From contig CACIOV010000001.1 in the NCBI GenBank assembly GCA_902588335.1, positions 1-45,049 of the forward strand: 45,049 bases of DNA. The letters run 5' to 3'. Position 1 is the first letter of the stretch; the number at the start of each line of letters is the position of its first letter. Under the pieces are notes generated by a model. The model did not search any database. It was not told the DNA's origin and saw nothing but the letters and a program-made list of their open reading frames with translations. A program made the position numbers and the translations under genes. Positions 27,920 to 37,871 of the stretch are shown in pieces. This DNA comes from an uncultured Pelagibacteraceae bacterium (GTDB lineage: Bacteria > Pseudomonadota > Alphaproteobacteria > Pelagibacterales > Pelagibacteraceae).

Positions 27920-28537
27920 TCATATTTTTAAAATACCTTTGCAAAAAATATAAATTTCTTTAGATTCTTTTTTGCTTGATAAAGGTTTGTATTTAACAAT
28001 CTTTTTAAAGTATTTTTTGGCTTTTTCATTAATTTCTTCATATACAGACCCCATAAATATTTTTGACAAAAAAACACCGTCTGGATTCAAAATTTCCTTA
28101 GCCAATTTCATCGCATTTAAGCAAAGTTCACCAGTTCTGTATGAATCAATCATTTTGCTGCCTGTGGTATTTGCGGCCATATCTGACAGCACCACATCAA
28201 TTTTATTATTAAAATAAGAAAATATTTTTTTATAAATTTCCTTTTCAGAAAAGTCTCCCTGAATAAAATCAACATTACCAATTTTCTCCATAAATTTAAT
28301 ATCTAGTGCCAAAATTTTTCCTTTGATTATCTCTTTTCTTGCTACTTGAGACCATCCTCCTGGACTAGATCCTAAATCTAATAAAGATGAATTTTTTTTT
28401 AAAAATTTAAACTTTTTATTCATTTCTATTAATTTAAAGGCTGATCTAGATCTATATCCGTAGATCTTGGATTGTATAAAGAAAGAATCTTTTTTTTGTT
28501 TGATAAGCCAATTTTTTGAAATTTTATTTTTTTTCAA
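27920..28537 (-). CDS. rlmE: 23S rRNA (uridine2552-2'-O)-methyltransferase
   Basis: A 205-residue FtsJ/RrmJ-type enzyme that methylates U2552 in the A-loop of 23S rRNA. The N-terminus has YGYRSRSAFKLIEMNKKF with the first catalytic lysine. The SAM site LLDLGSSPGGWSQVA (about 52-66), SDMAANTTG and FLSKIFMGS with the second lysine follow, and the family's K-D-K-E set appears complete. It lies 24 bp upstream of the TPR gene on the same strand. Confidence 0.94.
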   Translation of the reverse strand: MKKNKISKNWLIKQKKDSFFIQSKIYGYRSRSAFKLIEMNKKFKFLKKNSSLLDLGSSPGGWSQVARKEIIKGKILALDIKFMEKIGNVDFIQGDFSEKEIYKKIFSYFNNKIDVVLSDMAANTTGSKMIDSYRTGELCLNAMKLAKEILNPDGVFLSKIFMGSVYEEINEKAKKYFKKIVKYKPLSSKKESKEIYIFCKGILKI

Positions 28538-28573
28538 ATAATTATTACTTTTTAAATTTTTATTATTAAATTT

Positions 28574-29368
28574 TTATAGTACATCTTCATCTACATCTTG
28601 AACGCTAGTAATGACCGATTTTTTATTTAGATGTTTGTAATGAAAATAGCTTATTGGCATAAGAATAATATAGATTAAACCACTAAAAAATAAAGTTTCG
28701 AAAGTATAAAAAATTACAAGACTTAAGTATATTCCGATTCCTAATAATAAAAAAATTGTGAAATGTCGTGGAATTATAATTCTTTTTAATGAATAAGTGG
28801 GTATTTTGCTTACCATCAAAATTGATGTTATTAAAATTACAATAGAGCTTACAATTGCTGAACTTCCCAATTGATTTAATCCACTTAAGTTTAATATTAA
28901 GGGCAATAATACTAAACCAGCAGCTGCAGGGGATGGCACGCCTTCAAAAAAATTTATTTTCCATGTCTCATTTTCTTCAATAGTTGTTAGATTAAATCTT
29001 GCTAGACGCAGCGCACAACATACTGCATAAATTAAAACAAGCATCCATCCGAATTTTCCTATTTCATTTAAAGTCCAAAAATACATTATAAATCCTGGCG
29101 CAACTCCAAAACTAATAACATCAGTAAGAGAATCTAATTCTTTTCCAACCTTGGATGTTCCTTTTACTAATCTAGCTACCCTTCCATCCAAAGTGTCGAG
29201 TATTGCAGCGAAAGCTATGGCTATTACTGCCATGGAATAATTTATATCAATTGCAAATTTAATTGAACTTAAACCTAAACATACACCAAAAATAGTTAGA
29301 GCATTTGGTAAAAGAGACTTTGGATTCTTTTTTGAAATTAATTTAAATTCTTTTTTATTTTCAATCAT
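28574..29368 (-). CDS. pssA: CDP-diacylglycerol--serine O-phosphatidyltransferase
   Basis: A 264-residue membrane protein of the CDP-alcohol phosphotransferase family that makes phosphatidylserine. The signature D61-G62-x2-A65-R66-x8-G75-x3-D79-x3-D83 is exact. About seven hydrophobic helices follow the family pattern. It lies 1 bp after psd; together they make phosphatidylethanolamine. A phosphatidylglycerophosphate synthase is the alternative in this fold, but SLLPNALTIFGVCLGL and the psd neighbour favour PssA. Confidence 0.93.
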   Translation of the reverse strand: MIENKKEFKLISKKNPKSLLPNALTIFGVCLGLSSIKFAIDINYSMAVIAIAFAAILDTLDGRVARLVKGTSKVGKELDSLTDVISFGVAPGFIMYFWTLNEIGKFGWMLVLIYAVCCALRLARFNLTTIEENETWKINFFEGVPSPAAAGLVLLPLILNLSGLNQLGSSAIVSSIVILITSILMVSKIPTYSLKRIIIPRHFTIFLLLGIGIYLSLVIFYTFETLFFSGLIYIILMPISYFHYKHLNKKSVITSVQDVDEDVL

Positions 29369-29369
29369 T

Positions 29370-30020
29370 TTAAATTTTCTTTGCTATTAAAGTTTCCCCA
29401 GAAATTGTTTTTTGATTTTTACGAACTAATATTTTATAATTTTCAAAATATAAATCAACTCTACTACCAAACCTTATAATTCCAAATTTATCTCCTTGTT
29501 TAATTTCATCGTTTTCTAAAACCTCACAAACAATTCTTCTGGCTATTAGTCCCGCTATTTGAACTAAAATTAATTCATCTCCATTATTATTCTTTATTCT
29601 AACATAATTTCTTTCATTATCATCGCTGGCCTTATCAAGAGAAGCATTTAAAAATTTTCCAGATTTATAAAATATTTTTGTTACTTTTCCTGATGAAGGA
29701 ACCCTATTAACGTGACAATTAAAAACATTCATAAAAATACTTACTCTAGTAAATTTTTTATTCTCTAAACCTAATTCATTTGGTCCGTTTGTTTGAATAA
29801 TTTGTGATATAATTCCATCTGCTGGACTAAGTAAGTAATTTTCATCATTAATTGGAAATCTTTTGGGATCCCTAAAAAAATAATACATCCATATAGTTAT
29901 AATTAAACTAATTATTCCAAAAAAATTAGAAATTAATAAAAGAATAAATGTTACGACAGCGGCAATAGCTAAAAATCTATAGCCTTCATCATGAAGTTTT
30001 GGAAATAAAATATCAATCAT
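29370..30020 (-). CDS. psd: Phosphatidylserine decarboxylase proenzyme
   Basis: A 216-residue short-form (PSD-A) proenzyme that decarboxylates phosphatidylserine to phosphatidylethanolamine. Two N-terminal helices anchor it in the inner membrane (about 15-48). SPADGIISQI and MNVFNCHVNRVPSSG are conserved. Self-cleavage between G185 and S186 in IIRFGSRVDL produces the pyruvoyl cofactor. It is first in a psd-pssA pair and divergent from icd across 73 bp. Confidence 0.95.
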   Translation of the reverse strand: MIDILFPKLHDEGYRFLAIAAVVTFILLLISNFFGIISLIITIWMYYFFRDPKRFPINDENYLLSPADGIISQIIQTNGPNELGLENKKFTRVSIFMNVFNCHVNRVPSSGKVTKIFYKSGKFLNASLDKASDDNERNYVRIKNNNGDELILVQIAGLIARRIVCEVLENDEIKQGDKFGIIRFGSRVDLYFENYKILVRKNQKTISGETLIAKKI

Positions 30021-30093
30021 ATTTATATACTTTGTAATTTTAAGCTAATATGTATATTAAGTAATTAAATTCAATTAATAAAATTGAAATATA

Positions 30094-31308
30094 ATGGCTA
30101 AAATTAAAGTAAAAAATCCCGTAGTTGAGCTAGATGGTGATGAAATGACGCGAATAATATGGGATTTTATCAAAAAAAAACTAATTCTTCCTTATCTCGA
30201 TATAGATATCAAATATTACGATTTAGGCATAAAAAATAGAGACAAGACATCAGATAAAATAACGATAGATAGTGCCAATGCCATAAAGAAAATTGGAGTA
30301 GGAATTAAATGTGCAACGATCACTCCTGACGAAAACCGTGTAAAAGAATTCAAACTAAAAAAAATGTGGAGATCTCCAAATGGTACTATTAGAAATATCC
30401 TGGGTGGAACAGTTTTTCGTGAACCTATAATTTGTAAAAATATTCCAAAATTGGTTCCCAGTTGGACAAATCCAATTGTGATAGGAAGACACGCTTTTGG
30501 TGATCAATATAGAGCAACAGATTTTAAAGTTCCGGGTAAAGGTAAGTTAGAAATGAAATGGACATCAGAAGATGGAAAAGAAAAAAAAGAATTTGAAGTT
30601 TTTAATTTCAGTGGACCTGGTGTTGCTTTGTCAATGTACAACTTAGATCAATCTATTAAAGATTTTGCTAGAGCTTGTATGAATTATGGCCTAAATAGAA
30701 AATGGCCAGTTTATCTTTCTACAAAAAATACGATTCTAAAAAAATATGATGGAAGATTTAAAGATTTGTTTCAAGAAGTTTATAAAAAAGAATTTGAAAA
30801 AAAATTTAAAGAAAGAAAAATAACTTATGAACATAGACTTATAGACGATATGGTTGCGTGCGCAATGAAATGGAATGGAAATTATATTTGGGCATGTAAA
30901 AACTATGATGGCGATGTTCAGTCAGATACGATTGCTCAGGGATTTGGTTCATTAGGCCTTATGACAAGCGCTCTGATATCACCAGATGGCAAAATTATAG
31001 AATCTGAAGCAGCTCATGGAACCGTCACTAGACATTATAGAATGCACCAAAAAGGTGAAGAAACTTCAACAAACCCCATAGCTTCTATCTTTGCATGGGC
31101 AAGAGGTTTGTATCATAGAGGAAAGTTAGATGGTAACGAGGATTTAAAAAAATATGTAAAAACTTTAGAAAAAGTTTGTATACAAACTGTTGAGAGTGGC
31201 TCTATGACCAAAGATCTAGCCATTTTGATTAGTAAAAATCAAAAATATTTTACCACAAATCAATTTCTAGAAGCTATAGATTCTAATTTAAAAAGAAGTC
31301 TTAATTAA
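30094..31308 (+). CDS. icd: NADP-dependent isocitrate dehydrogenase (eukaryotic-like homodimeric type)
   Basis: A 404-residue enzyme that converts isocitrate to 2-oxoglutarate with NADP in the TCA cycle. [13 protein letters not shown] (11-23), the substrate loop [10 protein letters not shown] (92-101), [20 protein letters not shown] with the metal aspartates, and [18 protein letters not shown] with the coenzyme-binding residues match the type found in alphaproteobacteria and eukaryotes, not the E. coli type. The phosphorylatable serine is conserved as S94 in this loop. A promoter may be TTGTAA (30032-30037) with TATATT (30053-30058). The end overlaps alaS by 8 bp tail to tail. Confidence 0.96.
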   Translation: MAKIKVKNPVVELDGDEMTRIIWDFIKKKLILPYLDIDIKYYDLGIKNRDKTSDKITIDSANAIKKIGVGIKCATITPDENRVKEFKLKKMWRSPNGTIRNILGGTVFREPIICKNIPKLVPSWTNPIVIGRHAFGDQYRATDFKVPGKGKLEMKWTSEDGKEKKEFEVFNFSGPGVALSMYNLDQSIKDFARACMNYGLNRKWPVYLSTKNTILKKYDGRFKDLFQEVYKKEFEKKFKERKITYEHRLIDDMVACAMKWNGNYIWACKNYDGDVQSDTIAQGFGSLGLMTSALISPDGKIIESEAAHGTVTRHYRMHQKGEETSTNPIASIFAWARGLYHRGKLDGNEDLKKYVKTLEKVCIQTVESGSMTKDLAILISKNQKYFTTNQFLEAIDSNLKRSLN

Positions 31309-33976
31309 TTTTCTTCCTTAGAGTTTTGAAAGCCTCTTCTATTTTATCTTTATTCACACCACCCGCTTGTGCAAAATCCTTTCTGCCTCCCCCTCCTTTA
31401 CCACCAAGCTCTTTAGAAGCAATCTTTACGAGTTCTATTGCATCATATTTTTTAGTTAACTCTTTTGTTACACCAACTGCTACACCCACTTTTCCTTCAA
31501 AAGTGGAAAATCCAACCACGATACCTTCTTTAATATCTTTTTTGCTACGATCTACCACGCTTCTAAGTTCTTTCGGAGGAAAATCTGTAAGAACTTGGTA
31601 TCTTAAAGTAAAAGAACCTATTTTTTTATCCTTAATAACATTCTTGTTTTTATCCTTAATAATATTTTGAATTTTAATAGTCTCTAATTGCTTGTTAAGA
31701 TTTTTTATATTTATAGATAACTCTAAATCATCATTATGATCAGGTTTGACTTTATATTTTGATAATTCTTTTTTAATTGAATCTATTTGATCTTTTAAAG
31801 TTTTTTCTTTTAAAGACTTGTCTTTTCTTAAAGATTTCTCATAAATTTCTAATTGCTTGTCTCTTAAAGCCTCAACTCTTCTAACCCCAGCCGCAATTGA
31901 TGACTGGTCTATTATTTTAAACTTTCCAATATCTTTTGTATTTTTAACATGCGTTCCTCCACAAAGCTCAGTTGAAAAATAACCATCATTTTCTTTTCCC
32001 ATAGATAAAACTCTAACTTCATCTCCATATTTTTCACCGAACATAGCTAAAGCACCTTTTTCTACTGCTTCTTTTGGTGTCATAATTCTAGTTTTAACGT
32101 CCGCTGCGGTGTTGACCATGTCATTAACGTATCTTTCTATTTTTTCAATTTCATTTTTTTCTATAGGTTTATTATGACTAAAATCAAATCTAAGTTTTTC
32201 GGAACTCACTAAAGAACCTTTTTGAGTAACATGCTTACCAAGTGTTCTTCTTAAAGCTTCATGAAGCAAATGCGTAGCTGAATGATAAGCTCTAGCATTA
32301 TTTCTCCTGTTAATGTCGATTTCCATATTTACACTTTGATTAACTTTTAAAGAACCTTTGTCGATTTTTCCGAAATGTACATGAAGATCACCTATTTTCT
32401 TTTGAGTATCTTCAATAACTACCTTGCAATTGTTAGAATAAATTATTCCTTTGTCACCGACCTGACCCCCAGACTCAGCATAAAAAGGTGTTTGGTTGGT
32501 AACTATTTCAACTTCATCACCAGTTGTCGCTTCTTCCACAAAATTCTTACCTTTTGATATTTTAAGAACGACTCCTTCAAGTTTATCAAATTCATAACCT
32601 AAAAACTCTGTGGCATTGAGTTGCTCTCTAACTTTAAACCATTTTTCTTCTAAAGATTTATCACCAGATCCTTTCCAATTAGCACGAGCTAATTTTTTAC
32701 TTTTTTCCATTTCTTTATCAAAACCAGCGTTATCAACTTTAATATTTTTATTTTTTAAAATATCTGCTGTAAGATCTAATGGAAAACCATAAGTATCATA
32801 TAATTTAAAAGCAACTTCACCAGGAAAAGAATTATTTTTTACTTTATTTAAATTTTCATTTAAAATTTCTATACCTCTATTAAGCAATGAAGAAAATTTT
32901 TCTTCCTCTGTTTTTAATGTCTCTGTAATTAATGGTTCGGCTCTTTTTAATTCTGGATAAGAATCTGACATTTCTTTAATTAATGTTGGTACCATTTTAT
33001 AAAAAATCGGCTCCTTGCTACCCAACGTGTGTGAATGTCTCATTCCTCTTCTCATTATTCTTCTTAGCACATAACCTCTACCTTCATTTGAAGGTAAAAC
33101 TCCTTCTGCAATCAAAAATGAACTAGCTCTAAGATGGTCTGCAATGACTCTGTGGCTTGCTATATTTTCTTTAGTCGCTTTACTTTTAGTCAAATTTGAA
33201 GAAGCTTCGATTAAATTTTTAAAGTGATCTATCTCATAATTGTCATGAGTGCCTTGTAGTAAAGCCGAAATTCTTTCTAAACCCATTCCTGTATCTACTG
33301 ATGGTTTAGGCAAATTTATTCTTTTGTTTTTTGAAATTTGTTCAAATTGCATAAATACCAAGTTCCATATTTCGATAAAACGATCTCCATCTTGATCTTT
33401 GCTGCCTGGAGGCCCTCCTTTTAAATGTTCTCCATGGTCATAAAATATTTCTGAACATGGTCCACATGGACCTAAATCTCCCATCGACCAAAAATTATCA
33501 TTTGTGGCTATTTTATAAATTTTATTTTCCGGTAGCCCTGCAATTTTTTTCCACAAATTAAAGGATTCTTTGTCTTGATCATAAACACTCACGCTGAGTT
33601 TATTTTTTGGTATTTGAAACTCTTTAGTGATTAAATTCCATGCAAATTCAATAGCAACATCCTTAAAATAATCACCAAATGAAAAATTTCCTAACATTTC
33701 AAAAAAAGTGTGATGCCTTGGTGTATAACCAACATTTTCTAGGTCGTTGTGTTTTCCGCCAGCTCTAACACATTTTTGAGATGTAACAGCCCTTTTATAA
33801 TCTCTTTTTTCAAGACCTGTGAAAACATTTTTAAATTGAACCATGCCAGAATTTGTAAACATTAACGTTGGATCATTGCTTGGTACTAAGTTACTAGAAT
33901 CCACAATTTTATGTTTGTTGTTGGAAAAGTAGTTTAAAAATGCTTTTCTTACGTTTTTTAGTGTTTTTTTAGCCAT
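31301..33976 (-). CDS. alaS: Alanine--tRNA ligase
   Basis: An 891-residue class II synthetase with the full domain set. Catalytic domain: [20 protein letters not shown] and [18 protein letters not shown]. Editing domain: zinc ligands in [11 protein letters not shown] (about 560) and CGGTHVKNT (about 670). The C-Ala domain ends with [13 protein letters not shown]. It charges tRNA-Ala and clears Ser and Gly mischarging. Length is normal. A strong hairpin lies between it and the upstream recA. Confidence 0.98.
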   Translation of the reverse strand: MAKKTLKNVRKAFLNYFSNNKHKIVDSSNLVPSNDPTLMFTNSGMVQFKNVFTGLEKRDYKRAVTSQKCVRAGGKHNDLENVGYTPRHHTFFEMLGNFSFGDYFKDVAIEFAWNLITKEFQIPKNKLSVSVYDQDKESFNLWKKIAGLPENKIYKIATNDNFWSMGDLGPCGPCSEIFYDHGEHLKGGPPGSKDQDGDRFIEIWNLVFMQFEQISKNKRINLPKPSVDTGMGLERISALLQGTHDNYEIDHFKNLIEASSNLTKSKATKENIASHRVIADHLRASSFLIAEGVLPSNEGRGYVLRRIMRRGMRHSHTLGSKEPIFYKMVPTLIKEMSDSYPELKRAEPLITETLKTEEEKFSSLLNRGIEILNENLNKVKNNSFPGEVAFKLYDTYGFPLDLTADILKNKNIKVDNAGFDKEMEKSKKLARANWKGSGDKSLEEKWFKVREQLNATEFLGYEFDKLEGVVLKISKGKNFVEEATTGDEVEIVTNQTPFYAESGGQVGDKGIIYSNNCKVVIEDTQKKIGDLHVHFGKIDKGSLKVNQSVNMEIDINRRNNARAYHSATHLLHEALRRTLGKHVTQKGSLVSSEKLRFDFSHNKPIEKNEIEKIERYVNDMVNTAADVKTRIMTPKEAVEKGALAMFGEKYGDEVRVLSMGKENDGYFSTELCGGTHVKNTKDIGKFKIIDQSSIAAGVRRVEALRDKQLEIYEKSLRKDKSLKEKTLKDQIDSIKKELSKYKVKPDHNDDLELSINIKNLNKQLETIKIQNIIKDKNKNVIKDKKIGSFTLRYQVLTDFPPKELRSVVDRSKKDIKEGIVVGFSTFEGKVGVAVGVTKELTKKYDAIELVKIASKELGGKGGGGRKDFAQAGGVNKDKIEEAFKTLRKKIN

Positions 33977-34019
33977 CTATCTTATAAATACAGTTTTTTA
34001 GAATGATGTCTAGACGAGA

Positions 34020-34047
34020 AGAAAGGTGCTTTTACAAGCACCTTTCT
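34020..34047 (-). terminator. 12-bp stem hairpin between recA and alaS, possible terminator
   Basis: Bases 34020-34031 pair perfectly with 34036-34047 around a TTAC loop, with a GGTGC/GCACC core. It starts 26 nt after the recA stop, the right place for a terminator, and is the most GC-rich stem I found in the window. No T tract follows on either strand, so it may act as an mRNA-end stabiliser or leaky stop rather than a classical intrinsic terminator. Confidence 0.5.
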
Positions 34048-34072
34048 ATTAGAGAGCTAACTGTTAATTGTT

Positions 34073-35170
34073 TTAATTTTTTTTAGTTGTATCGGTTTTT
34101 TCAACCGCTGGGTTTCCTTCGATTTTCTTAGAAATTAAGCCTGCTTTTGTTCGAATGGCCATTTCAATCTCCGCGGCAATTTTAGGATTTTTTTCAAGAA
34201 AAATTTTGGCATTTTCTCGACCTTGACCAATTTTTTCTCCTTTGTAAGCATACCATGCGCCAGATTTTTCAACTATTTCAGCTTTCGCACCCAGATCGAT
34301 CAATTCTCCTGATTTGCTGATACCTTTACCATACATCAAATCAAATTCTACAACTTTGAACGGAGGGGAAACTTTATTTTTTACTACTTTAACTCTTGTA
34401 GAGTTACCAATAATTTGTTCTTTTTCTTTAATAGCACCTATTCTCCTAATATCCATTCTAACTGAAGAATAAAACTTTAAAGCATTTCCACCTGATGTTG
34501 TTTCTGGGTTTCCAAACATTATTCCAATTTTCATTCTTATTTGGTTAATAAATATAACCATGGTATTAGTTTTTGCTATTGAACTTGTTAATTTCCTAAG
34601 AGCTTGGCTCATCAATCGTGATTGCAAACCAACATGATGATCGCCCATTTCTCCTTCTAGTTCTGCTCTTGGTGTCAACGCTGCAACAGAATCGACTACC
34701 AAAACTGAAATAGACCCTGACTTGATTAATGTATCAGCTATTTCTAAAGCTTGCTCACCAGTATCTGGTTGGGATATTAAAAGTTCCTCAGTTTTTACAC
34801 CTAATTTTTTAGCATAAATTGGATCTAGAGCGTGTTCAGCATCAACAAAACCACAAATTCCACCTGTTTTTTGAGATTCCGCTATTACTTGTAGAGCCAA
34901 AGTTGTTTTTCCAGATGATTCTGGACCATAAATTTCTATAACTCTACCTTTTGGAAGTCCTCCAATTCCAAGAGCCAAATCCAAACTCAAAGATCCTGTT
35001 GATACAGCTTCAACATTTATGGCTGCCTTTTGGCCAAGTTTCATTACTGAACCTTTTCCAAAGTTTTCATCTATTTGGCTGATTGCTGCTTCTAAAGCTT
35101 TATTTTTCTCTTTAGCTTCTACTTCTTGATTTTTGCCTGATTTCACTATTTTTAAGTTATTTTTAGTCAT
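34073..35170 (-). CDS. recA: Recombinase RecA
   Basis: A 365-residue RecA. Walker [11 protein letters not shown] is at 82-91. [14 protein letters not shown], the L1 loop region, the L2 region [28 protein letters not shown] and the C-terminal domain are complete. It binds single-stranded DNA, drives homologous recombination and triggers self-cleavage of LexA and UmuD. A promoter with an SOS-box-like element is upstream. The umuDC operon is about 3 kb away. Confidence 0.98.
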   Translation of the reverse strand: MTKNNLKIVKSGKNQEVEAKEKNKALEAAISQIDENFGKGSVMKLGQKAAINVEAVSTGSLSLDLALGIGGLPKGRVIEIYGPESSGKTTLALQVIAESQKTGGICGFVDAEHALDPIYAKKLGVKTEELLISQPDTGEQALEIADTLIKSGSISVLVVDSVAALTPRAELEGEMGDHHVGLQSRLMSQALRKLTSSIAKTNTMVIFINQIRMKIGIMFGNPETTSGGNALKFYSSVRMDIRRIGAIKEKEQIIGNSTRVKVVKNKVSPPFKVVEFDLMYGKGISKSGELIDLGAKAEIVEKSGAWYAYKGEKIGQGRENAKIFLEKNPKIAAEIEMAIRTKAGLISKKIEGNPAVEKTDTTKKN

Positions 35171-35215
35171 AATTTGCCTTTTTTTTTAAAATTTAATTAA
35201 CGAATCATAAATATA

Positions 35216-35243
35216 AATGTACACATTTTGTTCTTTTTATCAA
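35216..35243 (-). promoter_or_regulatory. recA promoter with an imperfect SOS box in the spacer
   Basis: On the minus strand TTGATA (35238-35243) and TACATT (35216-35221) are 16 bp apart. Starting in this spacer is GAAC-N7-GTAC (35219-35233), one base from the alphaproteobacterial LexA operator GAAC-N7-GAAC. An operator over the promoter is what LexA repression would need. The umuD box in the same window is perfect, which raises the likelihood. Confidence 0.5.
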
Positions 35244-35293
35244 TAGTTAATAAAATCCTTTAAATTCAAGACTTTCTAACAATATGAAAAAAT

Positions 35294-36577
35294 TTATTGT
35301 TTTAAATTTAATTGCTTTGCAGTAAGTCTGCCTACCGCTGATAAAAGATTAAATTGAGATATAAGAAAATTTCTTTCTGAAATTGCCAGATTTATTCTGG
35401 AATCCAGCAAAATTGTTCGTGATTGGATAACTTCCAAAGTGGTTCTGCTATTTCCAGATTCATATTCTAATGTTATTCCTTCATTTGCAATTTCTGCAGC
35501 TTTTACCTGTGATCTTATTGCATCTAATACACTTTTAGAAGATTGGTAATTGGACCAAGCATTAGCCACGTCTGTTTCTATTTTCTTTTTACTATCCTGT
35601 AATAAAAGTTCTTTCTGATTTCTAAGCTCCTGTGATTTTCTTAAACTAAATAAATTACTTCCTCCTGCAAACAAAGGCCATGTTGCAGTAGCTTTTACAG
35701 TTTGTTGAGTTCTATCTTGTACAGTAGAACTAAAATCGTCTTGTTCAGCAACTTTATAGGATACTGTAGCAGAAGGAGAAAGATCTGAACCAGCAATAAT
35801 TACATCTAGTTTCGCTTGTTTAAATTCCAGTGAAGATATTTGTAAATCAGGATTTTCAGAATTAGAAATGGCATAAGCAGCACTTAGGCTTTCGGGTAAA
35901 TTTAAATTTATTTCTATATTTTCTTGAATATTGTCTGTTGGCGATTTTCCGACAACTTTTTCAAAATTTGCTTTGCTAGTTACTAGATCATTTTGAGCAG
36001 TAATTAGTTGTGCTCTTGCGCCTGCAAGAGATGATTCTGATTGGGCCAAATCTGTTAGACTTATTTCGCCTTTCTCAAGTCTATTTTGATCAGTCTCAAC
36101 TTGTCTTTCAAGTAAATCGATATTCATCAAATTAATGTTTACTTTTTTTCTATTTAATAATAATTTGGTGTGAACTTTAGCAGCTTCTAATAAAATTTCC
36201 TGTTCAATTTTTTTAAGCTTAAATTCTCCTAATGTTTGTCCGTGTTTTTTTTTTATAAAATTTGCAACTCCACTACCGCCTTGAAAAACTTTTTGTTCTA
36301 TTGTCACCGATTGTTCAGAAGGTTCAAAATTTGTATCATCCCCTGGATTTGTATTTTCTTGTTCGCTCACATAACCTTCAAGTGTAACACTTGGAAGAAA
36401 TTCACTAACAGATTCTCTTTTTTCTTCTCTTGAGGCACGCATGCTAGCCCTTTCTGCATTTAATTTAGGATTTTTCGAATAAGCTGAACTCAATGAATCT
36501 AATAATGTATTTGCTCTAGACTCTATAGGAATTAAAGCAAACGATATGATTAAAATAATTTTAAAAAAATATTTCAT
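35294..36577 (-). CDS. tolC: TolC-family outer membrane efflux channel
   Basis: A 427-residue protein. A signal peptide (1-22, ending SRA) is followed by TLLDSLSSAYSKNPKLNAERASMRA, the usual opening of TolC proteins, and two related halves of long coiled-coil helices. VEQKVFQGGSGVANFIKKK, GEISLTDLAQSESSLAGARAQL, ATWPLFAGGSNLF and EYESGNSRTTLEVIQSRTILLDS are the repeated barrel and hairpin motifs. It would form the trimeric exit duct for type I secretion or RND efflux. No matching inner membrane pump or adaptor is adjacent, so it is probably shared by several systems. Confidence 0.88.
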   Translation of the reverse strand: MKYFFKIILIISFALIPIESRANTLLDSLSSAYSKNPKLNAERASMRASREEKRESVSEFLPSVTLEGYVSEQENTNPGDDTNFEPSEQSVTIEQKVFQGGSGVANFIKKKHGQTLGEFKLKKIEQEILLEAAKVHTKLLLNRKKVNINLMNIDLLERQVETDQNRLEKGEISLTDLAQSESSLAGARAQLITAQNDLVTSKANFEKVVGKSPTDNIQENIEINLNLPESLSAAYAISNSENPDLQISSLEFKQAKLDVIIAGSDLSPSATVSYKVAEQDDFSSTVQDRTQQTVKATATWPLFAGGSNLFSLRKSQELRNQKELLLQDSKKKIETDVANAWSNYQSSKSVLDAIRSQVKAAEIANEGITLEYESGNSRTTLEVIQSRTILLDSRINLAISERNFLISQFNLLSAVGRLTAKQLNLKQ

Positions 36578-36579
36578 TT

Positions 36580-37503
36580 CTATGATCTAAATAATACCCT
36601 TTTTATTTTATGATTTTTATTCAATAACATAACAACAGATGCAGATTTACTTAAATCTTTAATCATTTGCAAAGTAATTCTTTGATAAAACATTATAAAA
36701 CGCTTTATTTCATCAAAGGACATTATTTTTTTTCTAGATTGCGACTTTTTTTTCAATTTATTTTCTTGCAATAACCTCCATTTAAAAACCATATTAAAAT
36801 TTGGAATTTTCATAAAAATATAATAATCAATCATTGCAAAAATTTTTTTGTATTCCTTCTTAAGTTTTTCATTTACAAATTTTCTCCATATCAAATCTCT
36901 ATCCTCATATTTTTCAAGAATGTTTATTGGTTTTTTAATTAAAGAATTTGATTGGGGTTTAGCTCCAACACACCAACCTTCCAATATTACTATTTCTGGC
37001 TTTTTTTTCATATTAAACCAGTATTTTTTTTTTAAACGGTCATCTATTGATTTATCAAACTTTGGTAATTTTATTTTTCTAAATTTTTTTCTTCTTGTAA
37101 AATAAAAAAGTTTTTTTATCAAATCTGTATCATGTGTACCTGGAACTCCCCTGGTTTTGAATAAAGAATGTGTTGTGTATGACATTTTGTTTCGCTCTCT
37201 TAATGTTTTGTAAAAATCATCAATAGAACTAATATGAATTTCTCTTTTAAAAAATTTTTTTAAAATAATTTTTAGAATTTTTACAACCGTAGTTTTGCCA
37301 GAGCCCTGCCCACCTGAAAGGCCCAGGAATAAAGTGTTTCCCTTTTTTTTATATTTATTTTCGATCCAAAATGAAATAGGTATGTAAGTTTTTTTCAAAT
37401 TTTTTATTTCGGCAGCTATAGATTTACTAAAAATTTTTTCTTTATTTAAAAATTTTAAATAATCATTTTTTACTTTCAAAAAACAATCTTCTGTTTTTTT
37501 CAT
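36580..37503 (-). CDS. glxK: D-glycerate 3-kinase-like P-loop kinase
   Basis: A 307-residue P-loop kinase of the phosphoribulokinase/uridine kinase group. Walker A FLGLSGGQGSGKTT is at 59-72, SSIDDFYKT at 92-100, TRGVPGTHDTDL at 117-128 and IVILEGWCVG in the middle. This set is typical of the GLYK/Tda10 type of glycerate 3-kinase, which feeds D-glycerate from photorespiration-like or serine pathways into glycolysis as 3-phosphoglycerate. The substrate is inferred from family likeness; the gene symbol is tentative, since glxK is also used for an unrelated family. It overlaps the GFA gene by 4 bp and ends 2 bp before tolC. Confidence 0.75.
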   Translation of the reverse strand: MKKTEDCFLKVKNDYLKFLNKEKIFSKSIAAEIKNLKKTYIPISFWIENKYKKKGNTLFLGLSGGQGSGKTTVVKILKIILKKFFKREIHISSIDDFYKTLRERNKMSYTTHSLFKTRGVPGTHDTDLIKKLFYFTRRKKFRKIKLPKFDKSIDDRLKKKYWFNMKKKPEIVILEGWCVGAKPQSNSLIKKPINILEKYEDRDLIWRKFVNEKLKKEYKKIFAMIDYYIFMKIPNFNMVFKWRLLQENKLKKKSQSRKKIMSFDEIKRFIMFYQRITLQMIKDLSKSASVVMLLNKNHKIKRVLFRS

Positions 37504-37871
37504 TTTTTTTTATCAAGAGGATGATTGATTCCGTCGTTAACCGTAATATTTTCTAACTCAAAAGGTTTTACTCCTTCTATACACGCAACGTTTATCATAT
37601 AAACTTTATCATGATTGCTTCTTGGGTTTGAATGAGTATAAATCCCACACTTTGAACAAAAATAATGCTCAGCTACTTTTGTATGGTATTGATAAAGTGT
37701 CAAAAGATCTTGCCCTTTTATAATTCTAAAATTTTTTGGATCAACTGGCGTCATTATGTAACCTCTTCTTTTACAAAGAGAGCAGTTACATCTCATAAGT
37801 TTTTCAAATCCCGTTTCAGGTAGCCCAGCCTGAATTTCTACTCCTCCACAATGACAAGTTAGTTTTTTCAT
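37500..37871 (-). CDS. GFA (CENP-V/glutathione-dependent formaldehyde-activating) family zinc protein
   Basis: A 123-residue protein with the zinc-binding cysteine pattern of the family: C6 and C8 (TCHCGG), C28, C30 and C33 (RCNCSLCKRRG), and C72 and C75 (FCSKCGIYTHS). Members bind two zinc ions; the founding member speeds adduct formation between formaldehyde and glutathione, but most relatives have no proven activity. Overlap with the glycerate kinase start (ATGA) suggests cotranscription. The physiological role here is unknown. Confidence 0.85.
   Translation of the reverse strand: MKKLTCHCGGVEIQAGLPETGFEKLMRCNCSLCKRRGYIMTPVDPKNFRIIKGQDLLTLYQYHTKVAEHYFCSKCGIYTHSNPRSNHDKVYMINVACIEGVKPFELENITVNDGINHPLDKKK

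Noticed and set aside
31326..31670. 114-residue open frame opposite the end of alaS
   Set aside because: A mirror of the glycine- and lysine-rich alaS C-terminus (proline and serine-rich), without its own start signal.
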